A DNA stretch of 34,175 nt from Rhizophagus sp. LPA8_4_AMF (Eukaryota; Glomeromycota; Glomeromycetes; Glomerales; Glomeraceae): positions 1 through 34,175 of the forward strand of contig JADRCO010000415.1 of the NCBI GenBank assembly GCA_021464525.1. Reading direction: 5' to 3'. This document shows, piece by piece, positions 10,959 through 22,900 of this stretch (positions within the stretch are counted from its first letter, which is position 1; each line of letters starts with the position of its first letter). Under the pieces are notes generated by a model, which worked only from the letters and a program-made list of their open reading frames with translations, was not told the origin of the DNA and did not search any database. The translations under genes were made by a program, and so were the position numbers.

Positions 10959-11135
10959 TTGGCTCATAGTATTTACATATTTTACAAAGTTTAATTTTTT
11001 CTTTTTTTTCATGTTAATGATACTCGTACACAAAATCTGGTACTTAAATATTCCATTTTGTGATCATTAAATTTATTTATTTCTATTTGAATGAAATGCT
11101 TCAATATTTGTTTATTTATTTATTTTTTAGATAAG

Positions 11136-12724
11136 ATGCCAAAATTCGCTGTTAAAGAGTGGGCTGAACTTATTTCAGATCCTATCTCCATGGGAGAACA
11201 AGATAAACGAATCTTTGAGCATGCTGATTTGCCTTCAGTAAATGATAAGTTGTCAATAACATTACGATTGAAAATTAATAAACGTAGTTCCAACTGGGCT
11301 ACAATTTTTCATAAAGGTTGTATCAATGAAGCTATGATGAATAATTTTGACTAGTGTCTTTTCTGATCATTGAATAAAATATAAATATATTCAGGTGCAG
11401 TATCATCAGATCGTACCCCTAGTCTTTGGTTGACGAAAAACAAATCCGCATTAAATCCTCGATTCAATGGAAACTGGAATAGTTATGCAGGATTTGGAGA
11501 GATTGGTGATGGACTTATATTAGATAAATGGCATCATATAGCTTATACACTTTCTGATCTTGAAAAAAGATTAGATATCTATGTAGATGGTGAGTGGATT
11601 GGATTTTATTCTATTCCAATAGTTAAAGACCAAAGAGTTATTTTCAATGATGGACCATTGCATATTGGGTATGCTCACGATTATTATGGGTTTATTGGCG
11701 AAATTAGGTATAATTGAAATTTTTAATTAAATTAATGTAAATTATAAAAATATTAAATGGAACCTTTATTTAAATAGCAATTTCCGTTATTTTAACTGGC
11801 GTTTATCTGCTGAAGAAGTGGTGGAAGATTTTTTCGTAAGATATTTTGTAATTTTATATCATTAGCGTTAGTTTAATAATTCCTTAATAATTCTTTTTTA
11901 CTTTTATAAAAAAGAACGAATCTCATAAGAAGCCAATTGTATGCGGGTCAAAAATTACTCTTGTACATGTATCCACAGGAAAATATTTATCTACTAAAGG
12001 AGTCAAATATGAGTTTACTCCAAAAATAAACACTATATGGTATGCATTAATTTATTTTTCAATATTGGAAAAAATTTAACAGCATAAAATTTATTTACTG
12101 TATAAATTTATAAAGGTTATTTGTAGTAGTCAAGAAATAGATTTGGAAAATGATGTTTGGACTCTAGTTGGAGCCAATGGTAAAAGTATAAATGAAGGGG
12201 ATCTTATATCTCTTAATAATATTATTGGATTTAAACATCAAGCAACAGGTTGTTATTTACATTCTCATGATACTAATTATGAGAGAGTTACGCCAATATC
12301 AAAATTACAACAAGGTATTTATAGTTAATTCATTATATATACTGTATTTAATGCTTGTCTTTTATAATCAAGTTTAAACAATTTAAAATTTTTTATATTT
12401 AGTAACCTTGTGTTCATATAGATGTATGGATGATAATTGGCTCATTAGACGTTATAATTCTATCACTTCATATGATACCGGTCATTTAATGAATAGTGAT
12501 ATCATTTGTCTTTTCCATATTAATACCAATAAGTCAGCACTTTACAGTCATACTGTTTTATTAGGTGATGAATCTCAAGAAGTTTCTTGCTATGGAGATG
12601 GAAGCGAAAATAATAATAAGGTACAAATATTCAGTTCTGAATGAAATTGTTTTTTTAATTTAAATTAATACTCATATTTGTTATATATATTGGGTTCTAG
12701 TGGCGTATTGAATTAATTAACTGA
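11136..12724 (+). CDS. LamG-triple MIR protein, copy 2, acceptor shift needed
   Basis: Exons: 11136-11316, 11395-11707, 11778-11835, 11915-12039, exon 5 to 12314, 12403-12620 and 12701-12724. I start at MPKFAVKEW (11136) because the paralogs align there; an ATG at 11091 adds an unrelated low-complexity leader and a TTTTTTAG sits between. The LamG core reads LDKWHHIAYTLSDLEKRLDI and YVDGEWIGFYS, and the MIR part matches the paralogs. Exon 4 is 125 rather than 126 bases, so the acceptor used by copies 1 and 4 (exon start 12116) would shift the frame into a stop. A second acceptor, TTTGTAGTAG (exon start 12130), restores it as ...IC-QEIDLEND and gives 1104 coding bases, 367 residues. Either this shifted acceptor is used or the copy is a pseudogene. 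Confidence 0.78.
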
Positions 12725-14404
12725 ATATTAAGTTATTAAGCAAAAATAACATTAATACTTATTAATTAGTAATTATTCAGTCATATGAAGAATATTGTAT
12801 TGAGTATTTAACTTTAAGATCAATATAGTTTTAAAATTCACCACTTATCTGATCTCAAAATACTCAAAATGTAATGTAACTTAAATGCTAAGCTAAAGAA
12901 AGTATTTTCAATCTCATTTTATTGGTTAGTATCAATGTAACTAGCGCTAGTATTAAGATGGTTATGCAGGAGTAATGTTTTCTTAATAAAAATGAATTTT
13001 AAATTATTTTTACCAAAATATACCGCGTATAAGATAAAGGGTTACGGTAAATATAATTGTTAAGGATTAATTGATAAAATTATTTAAAAGAATACCAACG
13101 TATTTCCTACATTAAATACTTTGTAAGCTAAATTTAATGCTTAGATAATATATTCGGTAACCATTTAAAATTTATAGATTCGCGCTCCACCCTATTATAA
13201 TATTTGTTAATACACATTGGTAAAACACCTTTACAAAATGTCTTACTGTATATCTTCAAATCTTTTGAACGAATAAAGCCATGACTAGAAAAATTTATCA
13301 ATATCTTGGTCCATAATTTCTTTACACTATAATTCTTTTGGCAAAATGGTTAATTGTGATAAGAACAATTTTTATGATTAGTATTAGTATTTTTCTCTGA
13401 GAAATTAATTTTACTTGTAATTTGGTTATTAATAAAGCTTGTACTGTATTTCATTTATTTGGTTTTTTTATTTTGTTAACCTTGAGAATATAATATACAG
13501 AAAAATTAACTTAGTCTTTATAATATTAACATTTGATTATAATTTTTTTATTATTCATAAATCCCATGTAATTTTTTACTTCAAAGGCACTTCAATTTTT
13601 ATTTACATTTTACGATTTAATTTTAACTTCTAATCAAATAAATAAATAATTAGAAAGATAAGTATAAAAATGTTTAATAAAAAATTGACATGTTCTATTG
13701 GATAATTAAGTTTACTTTTATAGATATATTTATCGATTAAAATAATTTAAACTATTTTTTTTCTAACAGAATAAAATTAGTTGGTCTGATACCATTATAA
13801 AAGCTTTTAATTCTCAGATTACTTCTTAACAAGTTATCAAATTAATACTATGATTTATTATTTTTATGAGACTCCATTTAGTAATTCAACCTTAAAAATA
13901 ATTTTATATGCTTCAAATACAGCCGTATTAGCCATTCTTTTTTTCACTCCATATGCCTTTCTTTTAATTTTATTATATAAAATTTTTTTTTCAGCAGCCT
14001 TATTCGTTCATATAGTTTTTTTCTCTGATTTTGTAAGAACGTACAAATCATATCCCTTATTGTAATCTAACTTCTGACATAGAATCGTATTTCCTTTGTC
14101 AAATTGTTTCTTTTACAGAAAAAATTAATTTTTCTGATTAGACTCCTCATTTTAACGAGGTACATTTTCGTTAAACGATAATCAATATAAACTATATAAA
14201 CTAACTTCGAAAACGGGAACAGAATTATCTGGAAAGGTAATTTTGCCAAAAAAAAAAGAAAATTAGAAAGGGCCTAAAGTATGGAGACAGTCAACATAAA
14301 GAATGTTATATAATAAAAGATTAAACAGAATGATAAATTATCTACTTTATTGTTAGTATGAGAAAAAAAAAAGTCGAGACGTCAGGACGAGACGACTATA
14401 TTCC

Positions 14405-14508
14405 TTGTGTAACGACTGTCGATCGCATGCAGATTTTAGCCTTTGTGAAACTTACTAATATTGTAAGAAGATCTCCAACGCACAAACATGAGGCTATAAT
14501 ACATAAGG
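14405..14508 (+). promoter_or_regulatory. Conserved upstream block and TATA-like site, copy 3
   Basis: The words GATCGCATGCAGATTTTAGC, CTTTGTGAAACTTACTAATA and TAATACATAAGG (14497-14508) match the other three blocks. The TATA-like word has C for T (ATACATAAGG), so this promoter could be weaker. Distance to the ATG is about 165 bases. Confidence 0.6.
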
Positions 14509-14667
14509 TTGGTTCATTTTACGAAAAATAGTTTTCCTCGATATTCATATACAAAATCTGGTATTTTAAAAATTGTATTCTATTAATCGTTAAATTTGCC
14601 TGTTTCTATTATACATGAAATATTTATTCAATAATTTATAATATTTATAAATTTTTTTTAGTAAATA

Positions 14668-16260
14668 ATGCCGAAATTTTCTGTTAAAGAATGGGCTGAA
14701 ATTATTTCGGGTCCTATTTCCATGGGAGAACAGGATCAACAAGTCTTTGAGCATGCTGACTTACCTGCAGTGAAAGATAAGCTTTCAATAACATTACGAC
14801 TAAAAATTCACAATCATCGTTCTGATTGGACTGCAATTTTTCATAAAGGCAGGGTTATTATATTATTTATAAAAATATTCGCTAAGATTATGGTTGGTTT
14901 TGAATAATTTAACTGAAATTTTCTCTGATAATAAAATAAATATAAATATATTAGGTGCCAAAGATCCAATTCGTACTCCCAGTCTCTGGTTGACAAAAGA
15001 TAAATCCGGATTTAATGCTCGATTCTCAGGAAACTGGAATTCTGATGCTGGAATTTATGATCCTGATAATGGACTTTTATTAAACAAATGGCACCACATA
15101 GCTTATACACTTTCTGATCCCGAAAAAAGATTAGATATCTATATAGATGGTGAATGGTTCGGATTCTATTCCATTCTAAAGGTTAAAGAACAAAAAGTTA
15201 TTTTTAATGACGGACCATTGTATGTTGGACGTTCTTTCAACTATAAAGGATTTAATGGTGAAATTAGGTATGATATAAATTGTTAGTGAATTTTATAATA
15301 TAAGTAATGAAAATATTAAATGTAATCTTTATACGAAAGCAATTTTCGTTATTTCAACTGGCGTTTATCTGCTGAAGAAGTGATGGAGGATTTTTTCGTA
15401 AGTTATTCTTATTTCATGTCATTGATTTCGAAACTACTCAATAATTCTTTTTTATCTTCATATAAAGAATGAATCGCAGAAGAAGCCAATTGTTTATGGG
15501 TCAAAAATCGCTCTTGTACACGTTTCTACTAGAAAATATTTGTCTACTAAAGGAATCAAATATGATTTGGGGCCCAATAATGAGCAATATATGGTATGCA
15601 ATAATTTTTTTTTAATATTAGAGAAAATTTAACAGCGTAAAATTTATTTACTATAAATTTATAAAGGTTATTTGTAGTGGCAAGAAATAGATTTGAAAAA
15701 TGATGTTTGGACTGTAATTGGAGCTAGTGGTAAAAATATAAATGAAGGGGACCTTGTATCTCTTAATAATATTGTTGGATTTAAACATCAAGCAACAGGA
15801 TGTTATTTACATTCTCACGATACTAATAATGAGAGAGTTACACCAATATCACAACAACAACAAGGTATTTTTGTGTTAATTTGTGCAATTTGTGCTTATC
15901 TTTTTTATTCAGGTTTAACCGAATTATATATTTAGTGACCTTGTGTTCAGATAGAAGTTTTGATGATGATTGGCTTATTAGACGTTATAATTCAACCACT
16001 TCATATGATACTGGTCATTTGATGAGTGGTGATATTATTGGTCTTTTCCATATTAGTACTAATAAACAAGCACTTTACAGTCATACCGTGTTATTAGGTG
16101 ATAGATCTCAAGAAGTTTCCTGTTATGGAGATGGAAGTGAAAAAAATAATAGGGTACGAATAATTACAATTAAATTTGGTTAAATGAAAATTTTTTTTCT
16201 TTTTTGCTTACAATTGTTATGTATTAATATGTTTAGTGGCGTATTGAATTAATTAACTGA
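14668..16260 (+). CDS. LamG-triple MIR protein, copy 3, GC-AG first intron
   Basis: Exons: 14668-14848, 14955-15267, 15340-15397, 15468-15593, exon 5 to 15864, 15936-16153 and 16237-16260. Exon 1 must end CATAAAG for the frame to join G-AKDPIRTPSLW, and the next bases are GCAGGG, so intron 1 is of the GC-AG kind. The LamG core reads NKWHHIAYTLSDPEKRLDIY with YIDGEWFGFYS; the MIR motifs read GSKIALVHVSTRKYLS, GFKHQATGCYLHSHDT and GDIIGLFHISTNKQALYSH. Exon 5 from the usual acceptor (15667) is one base short and hits stops at once. An acceptor 11 bases downstream (TTTGTAG, exon start 15678) gives QYM-WQEIDLKNDVW in frame and 1107 coding bases, 368 residues. The Trp that is a stop in copy 1 is intact here. 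Confidence 0.8.
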
Positions 16261-16639
16261 GTACGAATTTGTGGAAATTAGTTATAATGTATTGTTATTA
16301 AGCAAATAAGTATCTATTGCTTAAAATTGAAAATTACTAAATTCAATATGTCTCATATGATTAAGGCCAATATCTAATAAACTTTATTTAATTAATGATC
16401 TCGAATCAAAAGTTTTCCTATGCACGTGTAATATCATGACTTAATATAGATTTCTCTATCATTTTTGGTATTAAATAAATATGATTGATATTAACCATAT
16501 AAAGGTTTCACACAAGAATTATGGATAATTTTGTTTTTTAGTAATTCTCAATTTATTCACCATAATGAAACATAAAATGTTAAAAATCTAAATTTGTAGC
16601 TTAAAAAATACCTTGATAAAATTCTAATACAATGCAATA

Positions 16640-17394
16640 TATATAAATCATGAAAATAATTTTTATTGCAATAACTGAAAACGTTGAATGAATATAATCT
16701 GATAGATTTTTATAAAAGTATTTAATTTTATATTTAAGTTTTAACTTACAAAGTATTAATATTTAAAATATCAAATCCATTCCATTAATAATCAATAATT
16801 TTAATAATTTTGCAAATTAATATTTTGCTAACAACTGAATATTTTAAATTATTACTCTCTAAATGTAACTACATTTTATAAATATTATTTTGAATGTATC
16901 TTTCTGATTTAATTTCAAGGAATGACGCTAAAAAGCTTAAATATTTACTAGATTAACTTAAAACACGTTCCAATGAATATGATTCATCAAATTCTCCATC
17001 ACCCATTTTTGCACTTTCAGTTTTTCTTTTGAGTAATTATATTATAAATAATAAATTCCTTGTATGTTTAAATACTAGGACAAATGATATGCTTATCAAT
17101 GAAAAATTTATTATTAAGATCTTGCTACCAAAGCTATCCAATTTATCCGTGAATAGAATTTGATATTAGAAAGTAACAATCTTACTATAATTGTTTAGTA
17201 TAACTTTGTTTGAAAAAGTAACGTAAAATTATGAGAATTTTATTTTTGATTGGTCAATATAAATTTATAATAAAAAATGAACTTACGTATCACAAGTCCG
17301 TACGTATGTACGCATGTTGTACTACAAATAAGCTAAAAATGTCTGAAAAAATTTTTTTAAATGGCTATATTTTTTAAAAATCGACCTGAAAAAA
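16640..17394. other. AT-rich spacer between array and helical gene
   Basis: I see no gene, tRNA or tandem repeat. GTACGTATGTACGCATGT, a short alternating purine-pyrimidine run, lies at about 17299-17316, some 80 bases before the next start codon. Confidence 0.5.
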
Positions 17395-18138
17395 ATGAGT
17401 AGTGAATTTAAAAAGTTACCTGAAATAATACAGGTACTTACTATAGTATTCACCAGAAAAATCATTTATAATGATCATTTTAAACCAGAACCAATATCTC
17501 AAGAGAATAAAGTACTTTGTGAAGAATTTATTGCAGAATACCTTTTAAATGGTAGAACTCAAAGATTTGAAATTTTGGAATCAAGATTAAGAAATAAGAG
17601 CAGAAATCAAGGATTAATACCTACCTTTATTAGACATGCAGAGGCATATTATAAAGATAGGGAAATACTGTTTCAGAAGAAACATGAGCTAATTCCATTT
17701 ATATTTCACTATTTTAAACAAAGAGAAAATGAGATTTCAAATAGTCCAACTTTCGAAAATCTAGAAACTCGTTTAACAGAAATTGAAAATGTAATTGGAT
17801 TAGAAAACACAGGAAATTTTGAATTAAGGTTAAATCGAATTAAAGAACATTTAATTAACGTTAACGAGCAAGTTTCAAGAAGAAATACTGATACGAAAAA
17901 AATTTGGATGAAATTTAATGAAAACGCTATAAAAATAGTGTTTAATGGGGATGATGTTTTTGATTTAATAGAAGAGGCTACTACAAAATTGAGCGGGCTA
18001 GATAACTACAGAATGGATGTGATTGAAGCATATAAGCATAATTCATCAGAACCGCTAAAATTTGGAGACACGGTTGATGGTAGTTTTATCAACCAATATG
18101 AAACACCGATATTGATTAGAATAAGGACACAACAATAA
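17395..18138 (+). CDS. Helical protein with C-terminal ubiquitin-like (Crinkler-like) domain
   Basis: A single open exon of 247 residues. Residues 1 to about 110 are predicted mostly helical by eye, with charged and aromatic residues (FIAEYLLNGRTQRFEILESR, FIRHAEAYYKDREILF). Residues about 115-165 look like a coiled coil (LETRLTEIENVIGLE, LRLNRIKEHLINVNEQ). Residues about 170-247 read IKIVFNGDDVFDLIEEATTK, then SEPLKFGDTVDGSFI and PILIRIRTQQ. This resembles the beta-grasp/ubiquitin-like header of Crinkler proteins, where a short helix follows the first strand and an L..GDTV..F turn precedes a final strand. In Crinklers that domain is N-terminal; here it is at the C-terminus. There is no signal peptide. 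The gene looks intact, with no visible paralog in the window. Function unknown; the Crinkler link is a fold-level guess. Confidence 0.72.
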   Translation: MSSEFKKLPEIIQVLTIVFTRKIIYNDHFKPEPISQENKVLCEEFIAEYLLNGRTQRFEILESRLRNKSRNQGLIPTFIRHAEAYYKDREILFQKKHELIPFIFHYFKQRENEISNSPTFENLETRLTEIENVIGLENTGNFELRLNRIKEHLINVNEQVSRRNTDTKKIWMKFNENAIKIVFNGDDVFDLIEEATTKLSGLDNYRMDVIEAYKHNSSEPLKFGDTVDGSFINQYETPILIRIRTQQ

Positions 18139-19860
18139 GAAAATATAGTTTCCGTATGAAAAAAATCCATAACTCTTATTTTAAAATTAGTAAAGCTTTA
18201 TTATCTATCTCGCCTATAAGCCGTACAACATTAAATAAGTTCCTTTTATTTTTTATTTTTATCTTTTTTTTTATTAAATGTGGCATATAAACGGGGGGGT
18301 TTTTTTTTGAAATATTATTTAATTTATTAATTAATTTGTTTCGTCTTCGTAAGTTGTTTTTGATGAGAAAATTTAACAAGTCAAAAAATTTTTATAATAA
18401 AGTAAATTTCACGTAAAAATTATAAAATTTTTTTCTTGTTGTTAAATTGCTATACTTTAATAAAAAAAAATAGTCTTCGTTATAAGTTACATATTGTAAT
18501 AGAAAGTTATAGCAGGGGGTTGGTGGCTAGAACTTATGAAGTTTTGTTAGGCAATTAATTTTTTCCCATTATCTTTATTATGCAATTTCTAGATTTTATT
18601 CTGGTATTTTTGGGAACTCGGGGGTATTGGAATGTTGATCCCGGTGGCTTAGCAGAGATCCTTTTAGTGTGACTTTGTGATGTGCAGATGGTTTGCATTT
18701 GTGTAATTATATTTAACCATTCCTATAACTCACACTTTGTGTTGCATAGTTGATACAACGGCAAAATAAGAGATATGATATAGACTAACAAAAGAAAGGA
18801 AACAAATCCAATAAGATCTGATAAAACAAATTCAAGTTTTATTATTAATACTGTAGACAAGTAGATAGATGATATAGAAAAGTAAATATAGATAAAGTTT
18901 AGTAACAACTTATAATTGAAATAATTACAAAAAAAAACAAATAATAACTCTAATTCAAGATGATTATTAAAGATTACAGAAAAGTACATGCTATAATATT
19001 ATAATTTACAATTTACATTGTTCACACGAAAAATAAGCATGTTTCGTACTACAATTGATTATTTAAGAATTTTTTTTGCAAGTTCTAATTATTTTAGATT
19101 TTTTTTTTAGGAATAATGCTTATGTTTATTTATGCCTTAAATTCTATAATGATTGGCACGTTGGTCTATTCTATGTTACAACATGCAAAAAATCCACACA
19201 CTTTGTGATTTGTTATATACTCGTTCTTATATCAGTAAAATTTATCACATGTTGAGCCATGATATTTATTATTAAACCGTTTGTTTTACCATTTTACGAA
19301 TAATTTATATTTGTTATTAGTAATATTCTAACGTTCTAGTTTCAACTGGTGCATTGTTGAAAAATATGATGTTTGTATATTTATTCGGGCTTTTTTAATT
19401 AACGATACTGAAATTCATTCAAATTTATAGTATGAGTTTGTGTAGTAATGAAACAAAATAACTATGTTGGTCTTGCCTTTTATGGATAATTCCGTTCATA
19501 ATTTGTTACCCTTTTTAGATACTGACTGACATTATCTTAATTCCGGCCCTGAAGAAATGCGTACGAACTCTATATATATGTCGGGGGTTCTAGTGTATTC
19601 AATTTTATGCAATAATTATAGTACAGAGACCTATGTTAGATTTTATTTATATTGCTAGAGAGCATATTTTACTGGCTTATTGCGCTGCTCTTAAAATTTT
19701 AACCTTTATCGTGTAATATTTGTGTAACAAATTAAATGTTTCAGTCGAGTGGTCACAAATTCGTAATGTATACGAAAGATCATCAGTAGAAACACAATAA
19801 AAATGCATTTGCATGATATTGACACAGAATACGTAACCATACATAAGCACAGTCTACGTA
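18139..19860. other. AT-rich spacer, one GC-richer patch
   Basis: I find no exon supported on either strand. A GC-richer patch at about 18510-18690 (words such as GGGGGTTGGTGGCTAG and GATCCCGGTGGCTTAGC) stands out, but it does not fold as a tRNA and matches nothing else in the window. Poly-T tracts and short frames fill the rest. Confidence 0.5.
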
Positions 19861-19865
19861 ACAGA

Positions 19866-19876
19866 TATAAATAAGG
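19866..19876 (+). promoter_or_regulatory. TATA-like site before the kinase gene
   Basis: TATAAATAAGG lies 108 bases upstream of the start codon at 19974 and ends in the same AAGG as the LamG-MIR sites. A T-tract ending in CAG follows at about 19890-19906 and could be an acceptor of an intron in the 5' leader. Confidence 0.45.
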
Positions 19877-19973
19877 CTGACTGAAATAAATTTTTTTTTT
19901 TTTCAGTTGTCTTTTTTTTTTATTTAATTATTCTATTAATCTGAATCCATCTTTTACAATTTATTAAAGTTTA

Positions 19974-22900
19974 ATGGATAAAAAGAAACAAATTAAGTCG
20001 TCATATAAAATATGTAAAATATGCAATCATATATGCTATGCAAGACATTTTCAACAAGATTTCAAAAATTGGACCAGTGGAAATGATGACATTGACAATT
20101 TTATACAATATACCCAGCTATCAGCTCATAATGATGTAAGAAAAGCATTAGAATGGATACCTTATGCTCGATTTTATAATATTAAACATCTTGCAAGAGA
20201 CATGTATGAGGCGAATTGGATTGATGGAAATATAATTGATTGGGATAATAATAATAAAAATTGGAAAAGAAATGATCAAAATATAATTAGTGTGGTATTG
20301 AAAACATTAAATAATATAAAAAATATTACATTAGAATTTATGAATGAGGTATACTAAATTTATTTTTTATTAAATATTTTGATAATTTTAATTTATGCTA
20401 ATATATTATTTTGTATTTGTAGATTGAAACTTATTATGTATTTTATGGAATAACGCAGAATCCGGATACAAAAGATTATATGATAGTTTTGGATAATGAT
20501 ATATGTAATAAATGTAATAAAGATTGTCATTCAATACATTTTCAGCAAAATTTCAATAATTGGACTAGTGGAAATGATGATATTGATAAATTTATTCAAG
20601 ATACTCAACTATCATCTCATGATGATGTGAAAAAAGCATTAGAATGGATACCTTATTATAAGTTTTATGATATTGCATATATTGCAAAAAATGAGTATAA
20701 AGCAAATTGGAGTGGTGGATATATATGGGACTGGAATAAAAATAATCAAAATTGGAAAAGAGATGGTCAAAATATGATTGTGATATTGAAAAAATTAAAT
20801 AATACAAAAGATATTAAATTAGAATTTATGTATGAGGTATGATAAATTTGTTTTTTGATAAATTTTAATTTTTGCTAATGTTTAATATTTGTAGATTGCC
20901 ATAACTTATGGGATAACACAGAATCCAGAAACAAAAGATTATATGATAGTTCATGATGAATGTAAAATATGCAATGATAGATGTTATTCAAAATATTTTC
21001 AACAAAATTTCAATAATTGGACTAGTGGTAATGATGATATTGATTCTTTTATTCGATATACTCAGCTGTCATCTCATAGGGATATGAAAAAAGTATTAGA
21101 GTGGATACCTTATGATAAATTTTATAATATTACATATATTGTGGAAAATGAGTATAGAGCAAATTGGAGTGATGGAAAAATATGGTATTGGGACAATGAT
21201 AATCAAAATTGGAAAAGGTTATATGAAAATATGATTATAGTATTGAAAAAATTAAATAATATAAAAGATATTACATTGGAATTTATGAATGAGGCATGAT
21301 AAATTTATTGCTTTTTGAAATTTTTAATAAGGTTTAACTTTTTATTAACATATTATCCTGTATTTGTAGATTAACACAGAATATGAATTTTATGGAATAA
21401 CTCAAAATTCAGAAACAAAGAATTATATGATTGTTTTAGGTGAAAAATGTAATGAGTGTAATTATATATGTTATTCAAAACATTATCAAAAAGACTTCAA
21501 TAATTGGACTAGTGGTAATAATGATATTGATATATTTATACAAGGTGCTCAGTTATTAGCTCATAAAGATGTGAAAAAAGCATTAGAATGGATACCTTAT
21601 GATAAATTTTATGGTATTACACATATTGCAGAAAATGAGTATAAAGCAAATTGGAGGAATGGAAATTTATTTTATAGGAATATTTATTCTGATAGTATAA
21701 ATGGAAATTGGAGAAGAAATCACAATATGATTGTGATATTGAAAATAAATGATACAAATAATATTAAATTAGAATTTATGGATGAGGTATAATAGATTTA
21801 TTTTTTGATAAGTTTTAATTTTTTTGCTAATATAATATTCTGTATTTATAGATTAAAACAGATTATATTTTATATGGAATAACTCAAAATCCGGAAACAA
21901 AGAATTATATGATGGTTTTAAGTGAAAAATGTAATGGGTGTAATTCTACATGTTGTTCAATACTATTTAAACAAAATTTCAATAATTGGACTAGTGGAAA
22001 TGATGATATTGATAAATTTATTCAAGATGTTCAGCTATCAGTTCATGATAATGTATATGGCGTATTAGAATGGATACCTTATGATAAATTTTATGATATT
22101 ACATATATTGCGGAGAATGAGTATAAAGCAAATTGGAGTGATGGAAATATAATGTATTGGGAGATTTATTCTGATAGTATAAATGGAAATTGGAGAAGAA
22201 ATCAAAATATGATCATAGTATTGAAAAAATTAAGTAATATAAATTATATTACATTAGAATTTATGAACAATGTGTGATGGATTTATTTTTATTAAAATTT
22301 TTGACAAGTTTTAATTTATAGCTAATATATTATCCTGTATTTGTAGATTGACTTAGAATATGAATATTATGGAATAACTCAAAATCCAGAAACAAAGAAT
22401 TATATGATGGTTTTAGTTGAAAAATGTAACGAGTGTTTTTTTATATGTAATTCAATCTATTTTAAACAAAATTTCAATAATTGGACTAGTGGAAATGATG
22501 ATATTGATATATTTATACAAGATGCTCAGTTATTATCTCATGAAGATGTGAAAAAAGCATTAGAATGGATCCCTTATGATAAATTTTATGATATTACATA
22601 TATTGCGGAGAATGAGTATAAAGCAAATTGGATTGATGGAAATATGATGTATTGGAATAATTTAGATGGAAATTGGAGTAGAGATCAAAATAAAATTGTG
22701 GTATTGGAAAACTTCATTAATCTAAAAAATGTTAGATTAGAACTTACGAATGAGGTATGATAAATTTACTTATTAAAATTTTTGATAAAATTTAATTTTT
22801 TGCTAATTTATAATATTTATAGATTTTTACTGCTTATGGAATAACACAAAATCCGGAAACAAAAGATTATATGAAAGTAGTTATGGATAATAATAAATGT

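Larger units (their letters stand above)
9180..13080 (+). repeat. LamG-MIR duplication unit 2
   Basis: This unit directly follows unit 1. Landmarks shared with the others are TTTGAAAAATACTC at about 9183, TATTGCAGAATACATTTTAACAAAG near 9330, the conserved promoter block and the gene. The nested hairpins at 10224-10464 are absent at the matching place in units 1, 3 and 4, which helps explain its greater length. Apart from gene copy 2 the flank carries only short random frames. Confidence 0.65.
13080..16640 (+). repeat. LamG-MIR duplication unit 3
   Basis: Third unit of the run. It begins at the AAAGAATACC landmark (about 13087) and continues through the shared 5' flank (AATACACATTGGTAAAACACC near 13211), the promoter block and gene copy 3. 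A shared 3' flank with TGGCGTATTGAATTAATTAA and AAGGTTTC words ends near 16640. The frames at 13439-13633, 13850-14065 and 14067-14249 lie in this flank and are not conserved as protein in the other units. Confidence 0.65.

Noticed and set aside
13850-14065. 71-codon hydrophobic frame upstream of LamG-MIR copy 3
   Set aside because: The matching flank in units 1, 2 and 4 has no equivalent open frame, so it is chance.
18510-18690. GC-richer patch considered as a tRNA or SINE
   Set aside because: No cloverleaf, no A or B box of good quality, and no second copy in the window.
20592-20807. Minus-strand frame inside kinase module 2 (and a similar one at 69-341)
   Set aside because: Antisense shadow of the AT-rich kinase module, not a gene.
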